A DNA stretch of 43,103 nt from an uncultured Bacilli bacterium (GCA_947627395.1 CANQVW010000002.1:1-43103), one strand, 5' to 3'. Numbered from the stretch's first letter, positions 1 to 9,544 are shown. Numbers and translations are program-made. The notes: a model not told the origin generated them from the sequence alone.

Positions 1-182
1 CTTATACAGTCATTCGTGCAGGACACTGGTATCATCCAATTTATAAAGAAAATGTTTGGGATTTTAATCGCCTTTCTAAAAAGGACAAAATATTTGCTTA
101 TTATTGGTATGATTCACATCATGAAAATGAAGAAGATGTTTATCGAATGAATGAACAATATGAGGCGGTTATTGAAAAATGA
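1..182 (+). CDS. 3' end of an unrecognised protein (partial)
   Basis: An open frame with codons starting at position 3 runs in from the left edge and stops at TGA 180-182. Its tail of about 59 residues begins YTVIRAGHWYHPIY and is rich in tyrosine, aspartate and glutamate. I recognise no family. The last codons overlap the ATG of the next gene (ATGA arrangement), so the two are probably co-transcribed and translationally coupled. The start and most of the protein lie outside the window. Confidence 0.6.
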   Translation, partial: YTVIRAGHWYHPIYKENVWDFNRLSKKDKIFAYYWYDSHHENEEDVYRMNEQYEAVIEK

Positions 183-1132
183 AAATCATTTTATATGTTT
201 TTTCAGGTACAGGAAATACGTATCGAGTCAGTCAATTATATCAAAAATATTTTTCTAAGTTAAATGACCATAATCAAGTAGATATTTATAGAATCACACA
301 ACAAAATCAAACGATACCCCATCCTAAAGAATATGATTTAATAGGTATTGGATATCCAATTCATGCCTTTTGTGCCCCCGAACCCATCATTCAATTTTGC
401 AAGCAATTACCTGCTGTTCAAAAAAAGAAGACCTTTTTCTTTAAAACTTCAGGAGAAGGATTACATTTAAATGATTGTTCATCGCAAAAGTGTTTAAAAA
501 TTATTTCTAAAAAAGGGTATGATGTCATTATGGAAAAACATATTGTTATGCCCTACAATATGATTTATCGACATAAAGATGTCATGGCTAAACAAATGTG
601 GATATATGCTCATGCCATAGCTGATTTAAATTGTAGAGAATTAACAAAGTTATATGAAAACAATCAAAAAACAAAAGTAAAACGTACGATTTTAAAAAGA
701 ATGTGGACCAATCCCATTGGGTGGATTGAGCGAAGATTTGCTCATTTACATGGAACATGTTTTAAAGTAGATCAAAAAAAATGTATCCACTGTAATCAAT
801 GTGTGAAAAACTGCAGTCAAAACAACATCTCCATTCAAAATGGGAAATACAAATTTGGACACAAATGTGTGCTTTGTATGGGGTGCTCCTTCACATGTCC
901 ACAAGATGCCATCCACATTGGAATATTTAAATTTTGGAAAGTACATGGAAGTTACCACTTAAATCATCTTATGCAAGATGAAACTCTTGAATTTCCCTAT
1001 GTTCCAAATCATGCAAAAGGAATTTATCGAATCTATAAAAAGTATTATCGTGAAATGAATCAACAATTAGAAAAGGCAAACATCAATATTTACGACTATA
1101 TATACAAGGAAAAAGACCATGAAGTATTATAA
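179..1132 (+). CDS. EFR1-family flavodoxin/ferredoxin fusion protein
   Basis: The 317-residue protein has an N-terminal flavodoxin-like fold, with the FMN phosphate loop FSGTGNT at residues 8-14. Its C-terminal ferredoxin module carries two CxxCxxCxxxC clusters: Cys202, 205, 208 and 212, then Cys230, 233, 236 and 240. This is the EFR1 layout (flavodoxin domain plus two [4Fe-4S] sites), expected to be a cytoplasmic electron carrier; the partner enzyme is unknown. The ATG overlaps the stop of the upstream gene. The 3' end overlaps the following membrane-protein gene by 14 bases, so an operon is likely. No promoter is visible directly upstream. The family call is confident; the physiological role is not. 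Confidence 0.85.
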   Translation: MKIILYVFSGTGNTYRVSQLYQKYFSKLNDHNQVDIYRITQQNQTIPHPKEYDLIGIGYPIHAFCAPEPIIQFCKQLPAVQKKKTFFFKTSGEGLHLNDCSSQKCLKIISKKGYDVIMEKHIVMPYNMIYRHKDVMAKQMWIYAHAIADLNCRELTKLYENNQKTKVKRTILKRMWTNPIGWIERRFAHLHGTCFKVDQKKCIHCNQCVKNCSQNNISIQNGKYKFGHKCVLCMGCSFTCPQDAIHIGIFKFWKVHGSYHLNHLMQDETLEFPYVPNHAKGIYRIYKKYYREMNQQLEKANINIYDYIYKEKDHEVL

Positions 1133-3320
1133 GATTGCAACATGGATTGTTTTTATACTTATTCTTTTGTTGGTCTTCTGGTTTATTATAAAGTTATGTC
1201 AAAGAAATAGAAAAGAAAGAATAGAATTTGTTCTAGAATTTAAAAAAGGAAAATGTTTCCTCCTTTATATATGGATTTTTCCCGTTTTATATATTGGTCA
1301 TGTATTTCAAAAAGGTTTTAATTTAGAAAATGCAATTTCTTCTATATTTTCAGCTGTTAGTGAAACAATGGAACTGGTTGTTTTAAAATATAAAACAGGC
1401 AATATTTCAAATTTAATGGATGCTTATTTAGGATATAAAGTAGTGATTTATATTTCCTTTCTATTGGTAATGTTGAATGTAATTTTATTTGCAGCATCTA
1501 TATTTGGACAGTTTGTTTGGCAACAAATACAGAAATGGAAATTTTACTTCAATAAAAGTGATGAATTAATTATCTTTGGAAAACACCCCAATAATCTATT
1601 GATATATCAAAGTGAAACGAATCGAAAAAAATATATTATTGATTCTTTTTCTTCTGAAGAAAGAGCTAAATTCTATTTAGAAAATATTTCTTATGTAAAA
1701 TATCAACAAGAAGAACAAATAAAAAACATTGAAAAGAAAATCAATGAGCATCAACAATATGTCGATATCATTATTAATTTTGATTCAGAAGAAATGAATA
1801 CAAATTTATGTGCTTCTTTCATTAAAAATATGATTGAAAAATATTCAAATCAGGAAGGTAAAGAAGCTTATGAAGTTTTAAATCGTTTATCTATTTATGT
1901 TTTTGGTCTTCCAGAATTTCAAGCAATTTATGAAAAAATTATGGAAAAAGGTCGTGGATGTATTCATTATGTGAATAAATATGATTGTATTGCAAGAGGT
2001 TTGATTGAAAAATATCCGTTTACTTTATTTATGAGTGAAGAACAAATCGATTACCAACGTTCAACAATCTATTCAGATGTAAACATCAATTGCTTTATGA
2101 TAGGATTTGGTAAAACAGGTCAACAAATATTTTTAAATTCTGTTGCTAATCATACATTTATCGAAGAGCGTGATGGAAAAATACAATTAAAACCAGTTCA
2201 ATATTATATTTATGATCGTCAAGAATTAGAAAAAAAGAAGAATTTAAATCATAATTATTATCGATATAAAAATGAGGTTCTTGTTAATAAAGATCATTAT
2301 GATCAATATCTTCCACTTCCTGATTATCCAGCACATGAAGAATATTATCATATGGATATTGATGATCCTTCTTTTTATCGTCATCTTCAAGAACAAATGA
2401 CAAAATCACCTAAAGACATTCATTTTATTATGATTACTTTTGGTTCAGATTTAAGTAATATTGATTTAGCACAAAAGTTGGCCATTAAAGTAGAAGAATG
2501 GAATGTGAAAAATGTTCATATTTTTGTGAAGGTAAGAAAATTAAACGAAATCATTCATGAACTAGTCTTAGATGATAAATATATTTTATTTGGTAATGAG
2601 CAAGAAGATGTCTATAACATTGAAAAAATAAAAGGTGGTATTACCAATGAAATGGCGCAATATAGAGATATAATCTATCAAATGACAAAAAATAATGAGT
2701 CATATGATGAAGTCTTAAAAAGATATAAACAAAAATGCAATGTTAATCAATGCCAAATAGAAAAAGAATCTAATCGATATGCCTTATTAAGTATGCGCTC
2801 TAAATTACATATGATGGGTCTTGATTATGAAAAAAAGAATCAGGATAATCGTGATGCCTTAAGTTTTGAAGAATATCTATCGATTTATTTAGGGGGTTCA
2901 TCTTTTCCTGATTTAGAAATTGAAAATGAAACAAGAATAAAGGAGCCTAAATTATTAAACATTCCTGATTCAAGAAGAAAAACCTTTGCCATTTTAGAAC
3001 ATTATCGTTGGAATGCTTATCAAATTTCAAGGGGAATCATTCCTTCCACAAAAAAACAAATTTTAGAAGAAAAAACAAGTAGTGGATCATTTACCAATGG
3101 GAAGAATTATCATTTACGTAGACATGGTAATTTAACAGATTTTGATGGATTAGTTACTTTTAGAGAAATGATTGCTGAGCGTGATTATAAGCTAGATCCA
3201 TCAAAAACTAAAGAACAATATGAAAAGGATAGGGATGTCATTAAATATGATTTCCAAATTTTAGATGATGCTTATTGGATCATGGAACATTGTGAATATA
3301 AAATCATACATAAAAAATAA
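1119..3320 (+). CDS. Membrane protein with TrkA/RCK-like nucleotide-binding domain and RyR-like C-terminus
   Basis: The protein is 733 residues. Hydrophobic segments lie near residues 8-25, 47-63 and 108-130, followed by a large cytoplasmic region. A Rossmann-type GxGxxG loop (GFGKTG, Gly329, 331 and 334) follows a predicted beta strand, as in TrkA-N/RCK domains of ion channels. Near the C-terminus, EHYRWNA at 627-633 matches the EHxRW core of the prokaryotic RyR domain, a combination known from some bacterial channel-like proteins. I see no potassium selectivity filter (TVGYG), so what it transports, if anything, is open. It overlaps the EFR1 gene by 14 bases and is followed by a strong terminator. 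It may be a ligand- or redox-gated channel or a membrane sensor; that is inference. Confidence 0.6.
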   Translation: MKYYKIATWIVFILILLLVFWFIIKLCQRNRKERIEFVLEFKKGKCFLLYIWIFPVLYIGHVFQKGFNLENAISSIFSAVSETMELVVLKYKTGNISNLMDAYLGYKVVIYISFLLVMLNVILFAASIFGQFVWQQIQKWKFYFNKSDELIIFGKHPNNLLIYQSETNRKKYIIDSFSSEERAKFYLENISYVKYQQEEQIKNIEKKINEHQQYVDIIINFDSEEMNTNLCASFIKNMIEKYSNQEGKEAYEVLNRLSIYVFGLPEFQAIYEKIMEKGRGCIHYVNKYDCIARGLIEKYPFTLFMSEEQIDYQRSTIYSDVNINCFMIGFGKTGQQIFLNSVANHTFIEERDGKIQLKPVQYYIYDRQELEKKKNLNHNYYRYKNEVLVNKDHYDQYLPLPDYPAHEEYYHMDIDDPSFYRHLQEQMTKSPKDIHFIMITFGSDLSNIDLAQKLAIKVEEWNVKNVHIFVKVRKLNEIIHELVLDDKYILFGNEQEDVYNIEKIKGGITNEMAQYRDIIYQMTKNNESYDEVLKRYKQKCNVNQCQIEKESNRYALLSMRSKLHMMGLDYEKKNQDNRDALSFEEYLSIYLGGSSFPDLEIENETRIKEPKLLNIPDSRRKTFAILEHYRWNAYQISRGIIPSTKKQILEEKTSSGSFTNGKNYHLRRHGNLTDFDGLVTFREMIAERDYKLDPSKTKEQYEKDRDVIKYDFQILDDAYWIMEHCEYKIIHKK

Positions 3321-3324
3321 ATAA

Positions 3325-3364
3325 AAAAAGACATTTGGCATCATAAAGACTAAATGTCTTTTTT
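3325..3364 (+). terminator. Rho-independent terminator
   Basis: A 12-bp stem, AAAAAGACATTT (3325-3336) with AAATGTCTTTTT (3352-3363), is followed by a U-rich tail. It closes the EFR1/RyR operon just after the stop at 3320. Confidence 0.85.
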
Positions 3365-3367
3365 CTT

Positions 3368-3396
3368 TTGACTTTTTATGTAAAAGAAAGTATAAT
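3368..3396 (+). promoter_or_regulatory. Sigma-A-type promoter of the ABC exporter operon
   Basis: TTGACT (3368-3373) and TATAAT (3391-3396) are separated by 17 bp, 25 bases before the first ABC gene. Both hexamers and the spacer are near consensus. Confidence 0.85.
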
Positions 3397-3420
3397 AGTA
3401 TCAATAGTAAGAGGAAAGAA

Positions 3421-5136
3421 ATGAAAAAAATATTAGAGTATGTGAAACCATATTGGGGAAGAATTTCCATTGGTTTAGTCATTAAAGTGATTGGAACATT
3501 AATGGATTTAGCGATCCCTTATGTTTTAAGTTATATTGTAGACCATCTTTTAGAAAAAGGGGACATTCAACTCATTTTTTTATTTGGTGGAATCATGATC
3601 GTATTTGCCATCATTGGGGTAACATTTAATGTCATTGCAAATCGTATGGCTAGTCGAGTTGCTCGGGATGTTACGAATCATCTTCGCCATGATTTATTCC
3701 AAAAAATTGAAAGTTTAAGTAGTGCACAAGTGGATGAAGTAACGATGCCATCCTTAATTTCTAGAATGAGTAGTGACACTTATAATATTCACCAAATGGT
3801 AGGAATGATGCAACGTTTAGGGGTACGTGCTCCAATTTTATTAATTGGTGGTATTATTGTTACCCTAACCTTAGACCCTATTTTAACGCTCATTTTGTTA
3901 GCAACACTTCCATTTATTGTTCTTGTTGTTTATTTAGTTTCTAAGGCAGGAATTCCATTATTTACAAAAGTGCAATTAGCTATCGATGATATGGTTAGAA
4001 CCATTCGTGAAAATGTAAGTGGAATTCGTGTTATTAAAGCTTTATCTAAAGCAGAATATGAAAAAGATCGTTTTGAAAAAGTGAATAAAGATGTCATGAA
4101 ATATGAGTTAAAATCAGGATACACCATGGCAAAATCAAGCCCACTCATCAATGTTTTTTTAAATATTGGATTAGTCGGAGTTATTGTTTTAGGAGCTTAT
4201 CGTGTCAATCAAGGAATCATTAAAGTAGGTGTTATTATTTCTTTTACCACTTATTTCACCATGATTTTAAATGCAATGTTATCTATTACAAGAATTTTTG
4301 TGATTTACTCAAGATCTTCAGCATCCGCAGCTCGTATTCAATATGTTTTTAATTTACCAAAAGACTTACAAAAAGAAGAAGGACATCCAATAAAACAAGA
4401 TGAAGGTTATATTACTTTTGATCATGTCACTTTTAGTTATAACAAGAAAAGAAACAATCTAGAAGACATTCATTTTTCTTTAGAAAAAGGAAAAAGCTTA
4501 GGAATTATTGGCGCAACAGGAAGTGGAAAAACAACTATTGTACAACTCTTAATGAGATTTTATGATATTGATCAAGGATCTATTCGTATTGATGGAGTGG
4601 ATATTCGTAGTTTTGATATTCAAGAATTAAGAAAAAAATTTGGTGTTGTTTTCCAAAATGATACTATCTTTACTGATACCATTTATGAAAATATTCATTT
4701 TTCTCGTGATTTAAGTTTAGAAGATATTACAAATGCAACAGAAGTTGCGCAAGCCAAAGAATTCATCTCCAAAGAACCAGAAGGTATTCAAACCCTATTA
4801 ACACCTAAAGGAACAAACATAAGTGGAGGGCAAAAACAAAGATTATTTATCGCTAGAGCTTTAGCAAATCATCCCGATATTCTCATTTTAGATGATGCTT
4901 CTAGTGCCTTAGATTATAAAACAGATGCAAAACTACGTCGTGATTTAAAGGAACATTTTTCAACAACCACTCAGATTATTGTTGCTCAAAGAATTAGTTC
5001 CATCATGAATTGTGATGCTATATTAGTGATTGATGAAGGGCATATGATTGGATATGGAACTCATGAAGAATTACTAAAAACTGTTGATATATATCAAGAA
5101 ATATATCGCTCACAAATGGGAGGTACATTATCATGA
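3421..5136 (+). CDS. ABC exporter half-transporter, subunit with degenerate ATP site
   Basis: This 571-residue half-transporter has an N-terminal six-helix membrane domain (about residues 1-310) fused to a nucleotide-binding domain. Walker A is GATGSGKT (364-371) and the signature is ISGGQ (467-471). Walker B ends in Asp491-Asp492, with Asp where the catalytic Glu normally sits, and the switch histidine is replaced by Gln523. In heterodimeric exporters of the TM287/288, BmrCD and LmrCD type this identifies the subunit contributing Walker A/B to the non-hydrolysing site. The RBS AGAGGAAAG supports the ATG. The stop overlaps the partner gene by 4 bases (ATGA). The substrate is unknown; drug or lipid export is typical of the family. 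Confidence 0.9.
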   Translation: MKKILEYVKPYWGRISIGLVIKVIGTLMDLAIPYVLSYIVDHLLEKGDIQLIFLFGGIMIVFAIIGVTFNVIANRMASRVARDVTNHLRHDLFQKIESLSSAQVDEVTMPSLISRMSSDTYNIHQMVGMMQRLGVRAPILLIGGIIVTLTLDPILTLILLATLPFIVLVVYLVSKAGIPLFTKVQLAIDDMVRTIRENVSGIRVIKALSKAEYEKDRFEKVNKDVMKYELKSGYTMAKSSPLINVFLNIGLVGVIVLGAYRVNQGIIKVGVIISFTTYFTMILNAMLSITRIFVIYSRSSASAARIQYVFNLPKDLQKEEGHPIKQDEGYITFDHVTFSYNKKRNNLEDIHFSLEKGKSLGIIGATGSGKTTIVQLLMRFYDIDQGSIRIDGVDIRSFDIQELRKKFGVVFQNDTIFTDTIYENIHFSRDLSLEDITNATEVAQAKEFISKEPEGIQTLLTPKGTNISGGQKQRLFIARALANHPDILILDDASSALDYKTDAKLRRDLKEHFSTTTQIIVAQRISSIMNCDAILVIDEGHMIGYGTHEELLKTVDIYQEIYRSQMGGTLS

Positions 5137-6911
5137 ATCGACAACAAGGAAAAGTAAGAACATTCCAAAAACCCAAAGATGTCAGATATGTATTAAAAAG
5201 ATTGTGGCAATATTTATATCGTTTTAAATGGTCTTTATTACTCGCCTTTTTATTAACGGTTGCCTCTAATTTATTTTCTTTAGTTGGACCATTACTTTCA
5301 GGGTGGGCCATTGATGCCATTGGTGAAGGAATTGGCGAAGCACAGTTTGAGAAGATTTATTTTTATGCGATTTTAATGGTGATTTTTTATATTCTATCTT
5401 CTATCTTTTCTTACATTTTATCCAAACTGATGATGAAAATTGGTAAATCTGTTGTTTATGAAATGAGAAAAGATGCATTTGCAAAACTATCTATGCTTCC
5501 TGTATCTTATTATGATACCAATCAAATTGGAGATATTATTAGTAAAATGTCTTATGACATTGATACCATTAATACTTCTTTATCGAGTGATTTAATTTCC
5601 ATTTGTACAAGTGTGATTACCGTGATTGGATCCTTAATTATGATGATTATTATTTCTCCTATTCTCATTTTAGTATTTGTTATTACCATTCCAATTTCTT
5701 TATTATTCACTCGTTTTATGTTAAAGAGGACGCATAAATTATTCAAAGAGCGCTCTGCTACATTAGGATATTTGAATGGGTATGTTGAAGAGATGATAAC
5801 AGGAAACAAAACCATTCGTGCCTATGGAAGAGAAGAAAAAACATTAGATATTTTTGATGAATATAATACGAGAGCAACAACTGCTGCTTATCAAGCTGAA
5901 TATTATGGATCTATGACAGGACTAGGAGTCAATTTTGTAAACAATTTATCCTTATCTTTAGTTTGTATGTTTGGTGCTCTTTTAAATGTGTATAATGGCT
6001 TTAGTTTAGGTAAAATCGGTTCCTTTGTTTTATATTCGAAAAAGTTTTCAGGACCTATCAATGAAGTTGCCAATATATTTACAGATATACAATCGGCACT
6101 CGCGGCTGGTGAAAGAGTATTTGCTTTAATTGATGCCCCTGCGGAAAAGAAAGATATCGAAGATGCCATCGTCTTAGAGAATGTTCAGGGAAATGTAACC
6201 TTTCAAAATGTTCAATTTGGATATCTTCCAAATCAAACCATTATTCATGATTTAAGTTTTGAAGCCTTAGAAGGAAAAGTTGTTGCCATTGTTGGACCAA
6301 CAGGTGCTGGTAAAACGACAATTGTCAATTTATTAATGCGCTTTTATGATATTCAAGCTGGAGAAATTGATTTAGATCATATTCCAATTGACCATATTAC
6401 CAGAGCTAGTCTACGCAAAAGTTATGCCATGGTTTTACAAGATACTTGGTTGTTTCAAGGCACTGTTTATGATAATTTAGCATACGGAAAAGAAAATGCC
6501 ACCTTAGAAGATGTGCAAAAAGTAGCGCAAGCAGCAAGAATTCATCATTTTATTACAAGACTTCCTCAAGGATATGATACTGTACTTGTTGAAGGAGGAA
6601 TGAATATCTCTAAAGGACAAAAACAACTCTTAACCATTGCAAGGGCGATGCTATTAGATGCCAAGATGTTGATCTTAGATGAAGCTACTTCTAATGTCGA
6701 TACGAGAACAGAAATACAAATTCAAGAAGCCATGAAGCAACTCATGAAAGATAAAACTTGTTTTATCATTGCTCATCGCTTGTCCACCATTCAAAATGCT
6801 GATTTAATTTTAGTTGTGAAAGATGGAAATATTGTTGAAAAAGGAACACATCAAGAATTATTAAATCATGAAGGGTTTTATCATGAACTTTATTATTCAC
6901 AGTTTCAATAA
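5133..6911 (+). CDS. ABC exporter half-transporter, subunit with catalytic ATP site
   Basis: The 592-residue partner of the preceding gene is joined to it by an ATGA overlap. Six membrane helices occupy about residues 30-330, followed by the nucleotide-binding domain. Walker A is GPTGAGKT (388-395), Walker B ends in Asp516-Glu517 and the switch histidine is His548, all canonical. Its signature is ISKGQ (492-496) instead of SGGQ. Paired with the first subunit this gives one consensus site (this Walker A/B with the partner's SGGQ) and one degenerate site, the known asymmetric architecture. The two proteins should therefore work as an obligate heterodimer in the plasma membrane. Confidence 0.9.
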   Translation: MNRQQGKVRTFQKPKDVRYVLKRLWQYLYRFKWSLLLAFLLTVASNLFSLVGPLLSGWAIDAIGEGIGEAQFEKIYFYAILMVIFYILSSIFSYILSKLMMKIGKSVVYEMRKDAFAKLSMLPVSYYDTNQIGDIISKMSYDIDTINTSLSSDLISICTSVITVIGSLIMMIIISPILILVFVITIPISLLFTRFMLKRTHKLFKERSATLGYLNGYVEEMITGNKTIRAYGREEKTLDIFDEYNTRATTAAYQAEYYGSMTGLGVNFVNNLSLSLVCMFGALLNVYNGFSLGKIGSFVLYSKKFSGPINEVANIFTDIQSALAAGERVFALIDAPAEKKDIEDAIVLENVQGNVTFQNVQFGYLPNQTIIHDLSFEALEGKVVAIVGPTGAGKTTIVNLLMRFYDIQAGEIDLDHIPIDHITRASLRKSYAMVLQDTWLFQGTVYDNLAYGKENATLEDVQKVAQAARIHHFITRLPQGYDTVLVEGGMNISKGQKQLLTIARAMLLDAKMLILDEATSNVDTRTEIQIQEAMKQLMKDKTCFIIAHRLSTIQNADLILVVKDGNIVEKGTHQELLNHEGFYHELYYSQFQ

Positions 6912-6940
6912 AGTTTTTCATAATTTTGCTTTATTTTTTA
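6907..6940 (+). terminator. Possible weak terminator after the ABC exporter
   Basis: AATAAAG (6907-6913) can pair with CTTTATT (6929-6935), followed by a short T run. The stem has only 7 bp with one G-C pair, so this is a weak call. Confidence 0.35.
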
Positions 6941-6952
6941 ATGAAATATTGA

Positions 6953-6958
6953 TATAAT
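6953..6958 (+). promoter_or_regulatory. Probable -10 element (TATAAT)
   Basis: A consensus TATAAT lies 18 bases before the small membrane-protein gene. No convincing -35 box is seen at 16-18 bp upstream. Confidence 0.35.
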
Positions 6959-6976
6959 ATAAATAGAGGTGTTTTT

Positions 6977-7363
6977 ATGAAAGAAAAAAGTTCTGTTCAA
7001 AACATGTTATCCATGATATCTAATATAACATTAATAGTTGTTGCCAGTTTAATGGTTTTAGGAGTATGGTTACAATATGAAAATTATGTAAACGTTATTG
7101 CTTATGCTTGTATTACTATGAGTGTTATCGGAATTGTGGTCAGTGTTTTAGAAACAAAAAAACCAATTGAAGTATTTAAACAATTAAATATTTATGCATT
7201 TTTAGTTGTTATTGTTATAGCCATTTCAATTATTTTATCTTCTCGTATATTGTTATATATTGGTCTTGCATTATTTGGATTAACCTTGATTTTATTTATG
7301 GTTCCCATTGTTGGCGAAAAATTATCAAAGAATAAAGAAGACGGGAAGAGTAAAAAGAAATGA
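6977..7363 (+). CDS. Small four-helix membrane protein of unknown function
   Basis: The 128-residue protein has four hydrophobic stretches near residues 15-32, 36-57, 71-88 and 90-110, and a charged lysine-rich C-terminus (KNKEDGKSKKK). I recognise no family. An AGAGGTG ribosome binding site precedes the ATG. It has its own weak -10 upstream and a strong terminator downstream, so it may be monocistronic. The charged tail would face the cytoplasm under the positive-inside rule. Confidence 0.7.
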   Translation: MKEKSSVQNMLSMISNITLIVVASLMVLGVWLQYENYVNVIAYACITMSVIGIVVSVLETKKPIEVFKQLNIYAFLVVIVIAISIILSSRILLYIGLALFGLTLILFMVPIVGEKLSKNKEDGKSKKK

Positions 7364-7366
7364 AAT

Positions 7367-7406
7367 AAATAAAGTAAAGAGTTCTTTTCTCTTTACTTTA
7401 TTTTTT
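7367..7406 (+). terminator. Rho-independent terminator
   Basis: A perfect 15-bp AT-rich stem (7367-7381 with 7389-7403) with a 7-base loop and a T tail lies just after the stop of the small membrane protein. Confidence 0.85.
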
Positions 7407-7434
7407 AAAATAAAATGTCAAAGAAGGAGGAAAT

Positions 7435-9450
7435 ATGAGTTACAGCATTCACATCCGTTTTGTTGGTCAATGGGTATTAGATCATAAAGAAGATGAAGTA
7501 TTACCTATTTCTTATATGATTGAAGAAATCGAAAAAGAATTTGGAGAATCAATCGAATTAAAAGATGAAAGTATTACAGAATTAGAATTGGTATTAACCA
7601 ATGATAAAATTCAACCTGATGAAGTTAATACTAAAATCATCAATATCTTTTCAAATCATTATAAACAAGAAAATGACTTGAAAAACATAGAAATTGAAAT
7701 AGCAACTTACGAGGCTATAGAAACAAAAGAAACAACAAAAGAAGAATCTACGCAAGACGTTCCAACAAAACCGCTCGAAGAATCACATTCAAATACTTCA
7801 CATTTAGAAGAACTTACTAAAGAAGTTGAAGCATTAGTTGGAGCAGAAGATTTTAAAGCATTGATTAAAGAAGTATGCTTACTTGCTCCGATGATTCATG
7901 AAAATAAAACCCAAGATATTTTTCATCAACAGTCCTATCTATTTTCGATTAATGAGGGATGTGGACTCACGACTTATTTAAAATTGTTTTCTGAAATCAT
8001 TCAAGAACTAAAATTAAGAGAAATGTATTATGGGGATAAAGTATTAGAAATACATTTATTTCCCCAACAAAATGATCGACCAGATCCAATAGAAATGGCT
8101 TTGAAAATCATTTCTGAAAATAAAAAAGCGAAAGCTCAAATATTGTTAATTGATATTAGTGAATGGATGAGTGAGATGAACACTCCAACCTTTAAAAGAT
8201 TCTTATCTACGTTAGACCATTTTAAAAGTAATTATATCCTTGCTTTTCGTATTCCTTTTATTGAAAATGAAGTATTAGAAAAAGTACGTTATTCTTTAAA
8301 TGATTTAATGTTTGTGAAAACATTATGTTTTCCACCCTTTAGTCCTATGGAATTACAAATGTGTGCAAAGAATGAATTGGAAAAATATCATTTTAAAATG
8401 GAAAATAATGCATGGGAAGGATTTCAAGTGCGCCTTTCAGAAGAAAAAAGTGATGGCAAATTTTATGGAATGAATACTGTCAAAAAGGTGGTCCATGAAT
8501 TGTTATATAAAAAGCAATTATATAATGCCATTAAAAATACGAATGATTTCGTCATTCATAAAAAAGATACGCAAGATTTATGTCATTCATTTGTATTAAA
8601 TGAACTCAGTGGAGAAGAAGAGTTAAATCAATTGGTTATGGCTCCCCAATTAAGAGAAAAAATTGAAGAAGTCATTTCACAAATTGAACTTTCTCAATCC
8701 AGTCTACATTTTTCTACCCCATGTATTCATATGAGATTTGTTGGAAATCCTGGAACAGGAAAAACCACCGTTGCTAGAATCATTGGAAAAATCTTAAAAG
8801 AAAAAGGTGTTTTAAGAATTGGCAATTTCTTTGAATATTCTGGTCGCGATTTCTGCGGTCGATATGTGGGAGAAACAGCTCCAAAAACAGCAAGTATGTG
8901 TCGTGATGCATATGGGTCTGTCTTGTTTATCGATGAAGCTTATTCCTTATATAGAGGGGATGACAATTCAAGAGATTATGGTAGAGAAGCTTTGGATACA
9001 TTGATTGCGGAAATGGAAAATCATCGCTCTGATTTTGTTGTCATTATGGCGGGATATACAGATGATATGGCTAAGCTGATGGAGGGAAATGCTGGACTTG
9101 CAAGTCGTATGCCTTACGTCATAGAATTTCCAAATTTCACAAGAGAACAACTCACACAAATTTATTTATCCATGTTGTCTAAAGTAAAATATGAAGAAGA
9201 AGTTGTTGCAATGGTAGAGGAATATTTCAAGCATCTTCCAGATGAAATCATAGAAGCCAAAGAATTTAGTAATGCACGTTTTGTTCGTAATTTATTCGAA
9301 AGAACACAATCGAAAGCTGCAATGCGTTGTCGATTACAAAAGAAAAATGTCTTGGTGGTGACCCGAGATGATTTCAAACGAGCAACAAGTGATAAAGAAT
9401 TTAGTATCATTCTTCAAAAGAAAAAAAGAATTGGATTTGATGCTAAATAG
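7435..9450 (+). CDS. AAA+ ATPase of the SpoVK/CbbX type with an N-terminal degenerate AAA-like domain
   Basis: The protein has 671 residues. The C-terminal half (about 400-671) is a CbxX/CfqX-type AAA+ module: Walker A GNPGTGKT (437-444), Walker B LFID-E with Asp500 and Glu501, and the AYSLYRG stretch typical of SpoVK and CbbX. The N-terminal half looks like a second, inactivated AAA domain: NEGCGLTT (173-180) stands where GxGKTT would be, with Leu178 replacing the lysine, and ILLID-I at 236-241 has Ile in place of the Walker B acidic residue. Residues 1-110 resemble no domain I know. An ideal AAGGAGG precedes the ATG and a terminator follows. Members remodel protein complexes; the target here is unknown. 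No promoter was identified. Confidence 0.8.
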   Translation: MSYSIHIRFVGQWVLDHKEDEVLPISYMIEEIEKEFGESIELKDESITELELVLTNDKIQPDEVNTKIINIFSNHYKQENDLKNIEIEIATYEAIETKETTKEESTQDVPTKPLEESHSNTSHLEELTKEVEALVGAEDFKALIKEVCLLAPMIHENKTQDIFHQQSYLFSINEGCGLTTYLKLFSEIIQELKLREMYYGDKVLEIHLFPQQNDRPDPIEMALKIISENKKAKAQILLIDISEWMSEMNTPTFKRFLSTLDHFKSNYILAFRIPFIENEVLEKVRYSLNDLMFVKTLCFPPFSPMELQMCAKNELEKYHFKMENNAWEGFQVRLSEEKSDGKFYGMNTVKKVVHELLYKKQLYNAIKNTNDFVIHKKDTQDLCHSFVLNELSGEEELNQLVMAPQLREKIEEVISQIELSQSSLHFSTPCIHMRFVGNPGTGKTTVARIIGKILKEKGVLRIGNFFEYSGRDFCGRYVGETAPKTASMCRDAYGSVLFIDEAYSLYRGDDNSRDYGREALDTLIAEMENHRSDFVVIMAGYTDDMAKLMEGNAGLASRMPYVIEFPNFTREQLTQIYLSMLSKVKYEEEVVAMVEEYFKHLPDEIIEAKEFSNARFVRNLFERTQSKAAMRCRLQKKNVLVVTRDDFKRATSDKEFSIILQKKKRIGFDAK

Positions 9451-9452
9451 AT

Positions 9453-9475
9453 AAAGAGTCTAAAAAGACTCTTTT
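9453..9475 (+). terminator. Rho-independent terminator
   Basis: AAAGAGTCT (9453-9461) pairs with AGACTCTTT (9466-9474) around a 4-base loop, followed by T residues, directly after the AAA+ gene. Confidence 0.85.
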
Positions 9476-9544
9476 TCTATAGGAAATATTCGCTAAAATA
9501 AAAAGAAACAAAAAAGCAAAAGAATAAAAAAATTATAATATTTC

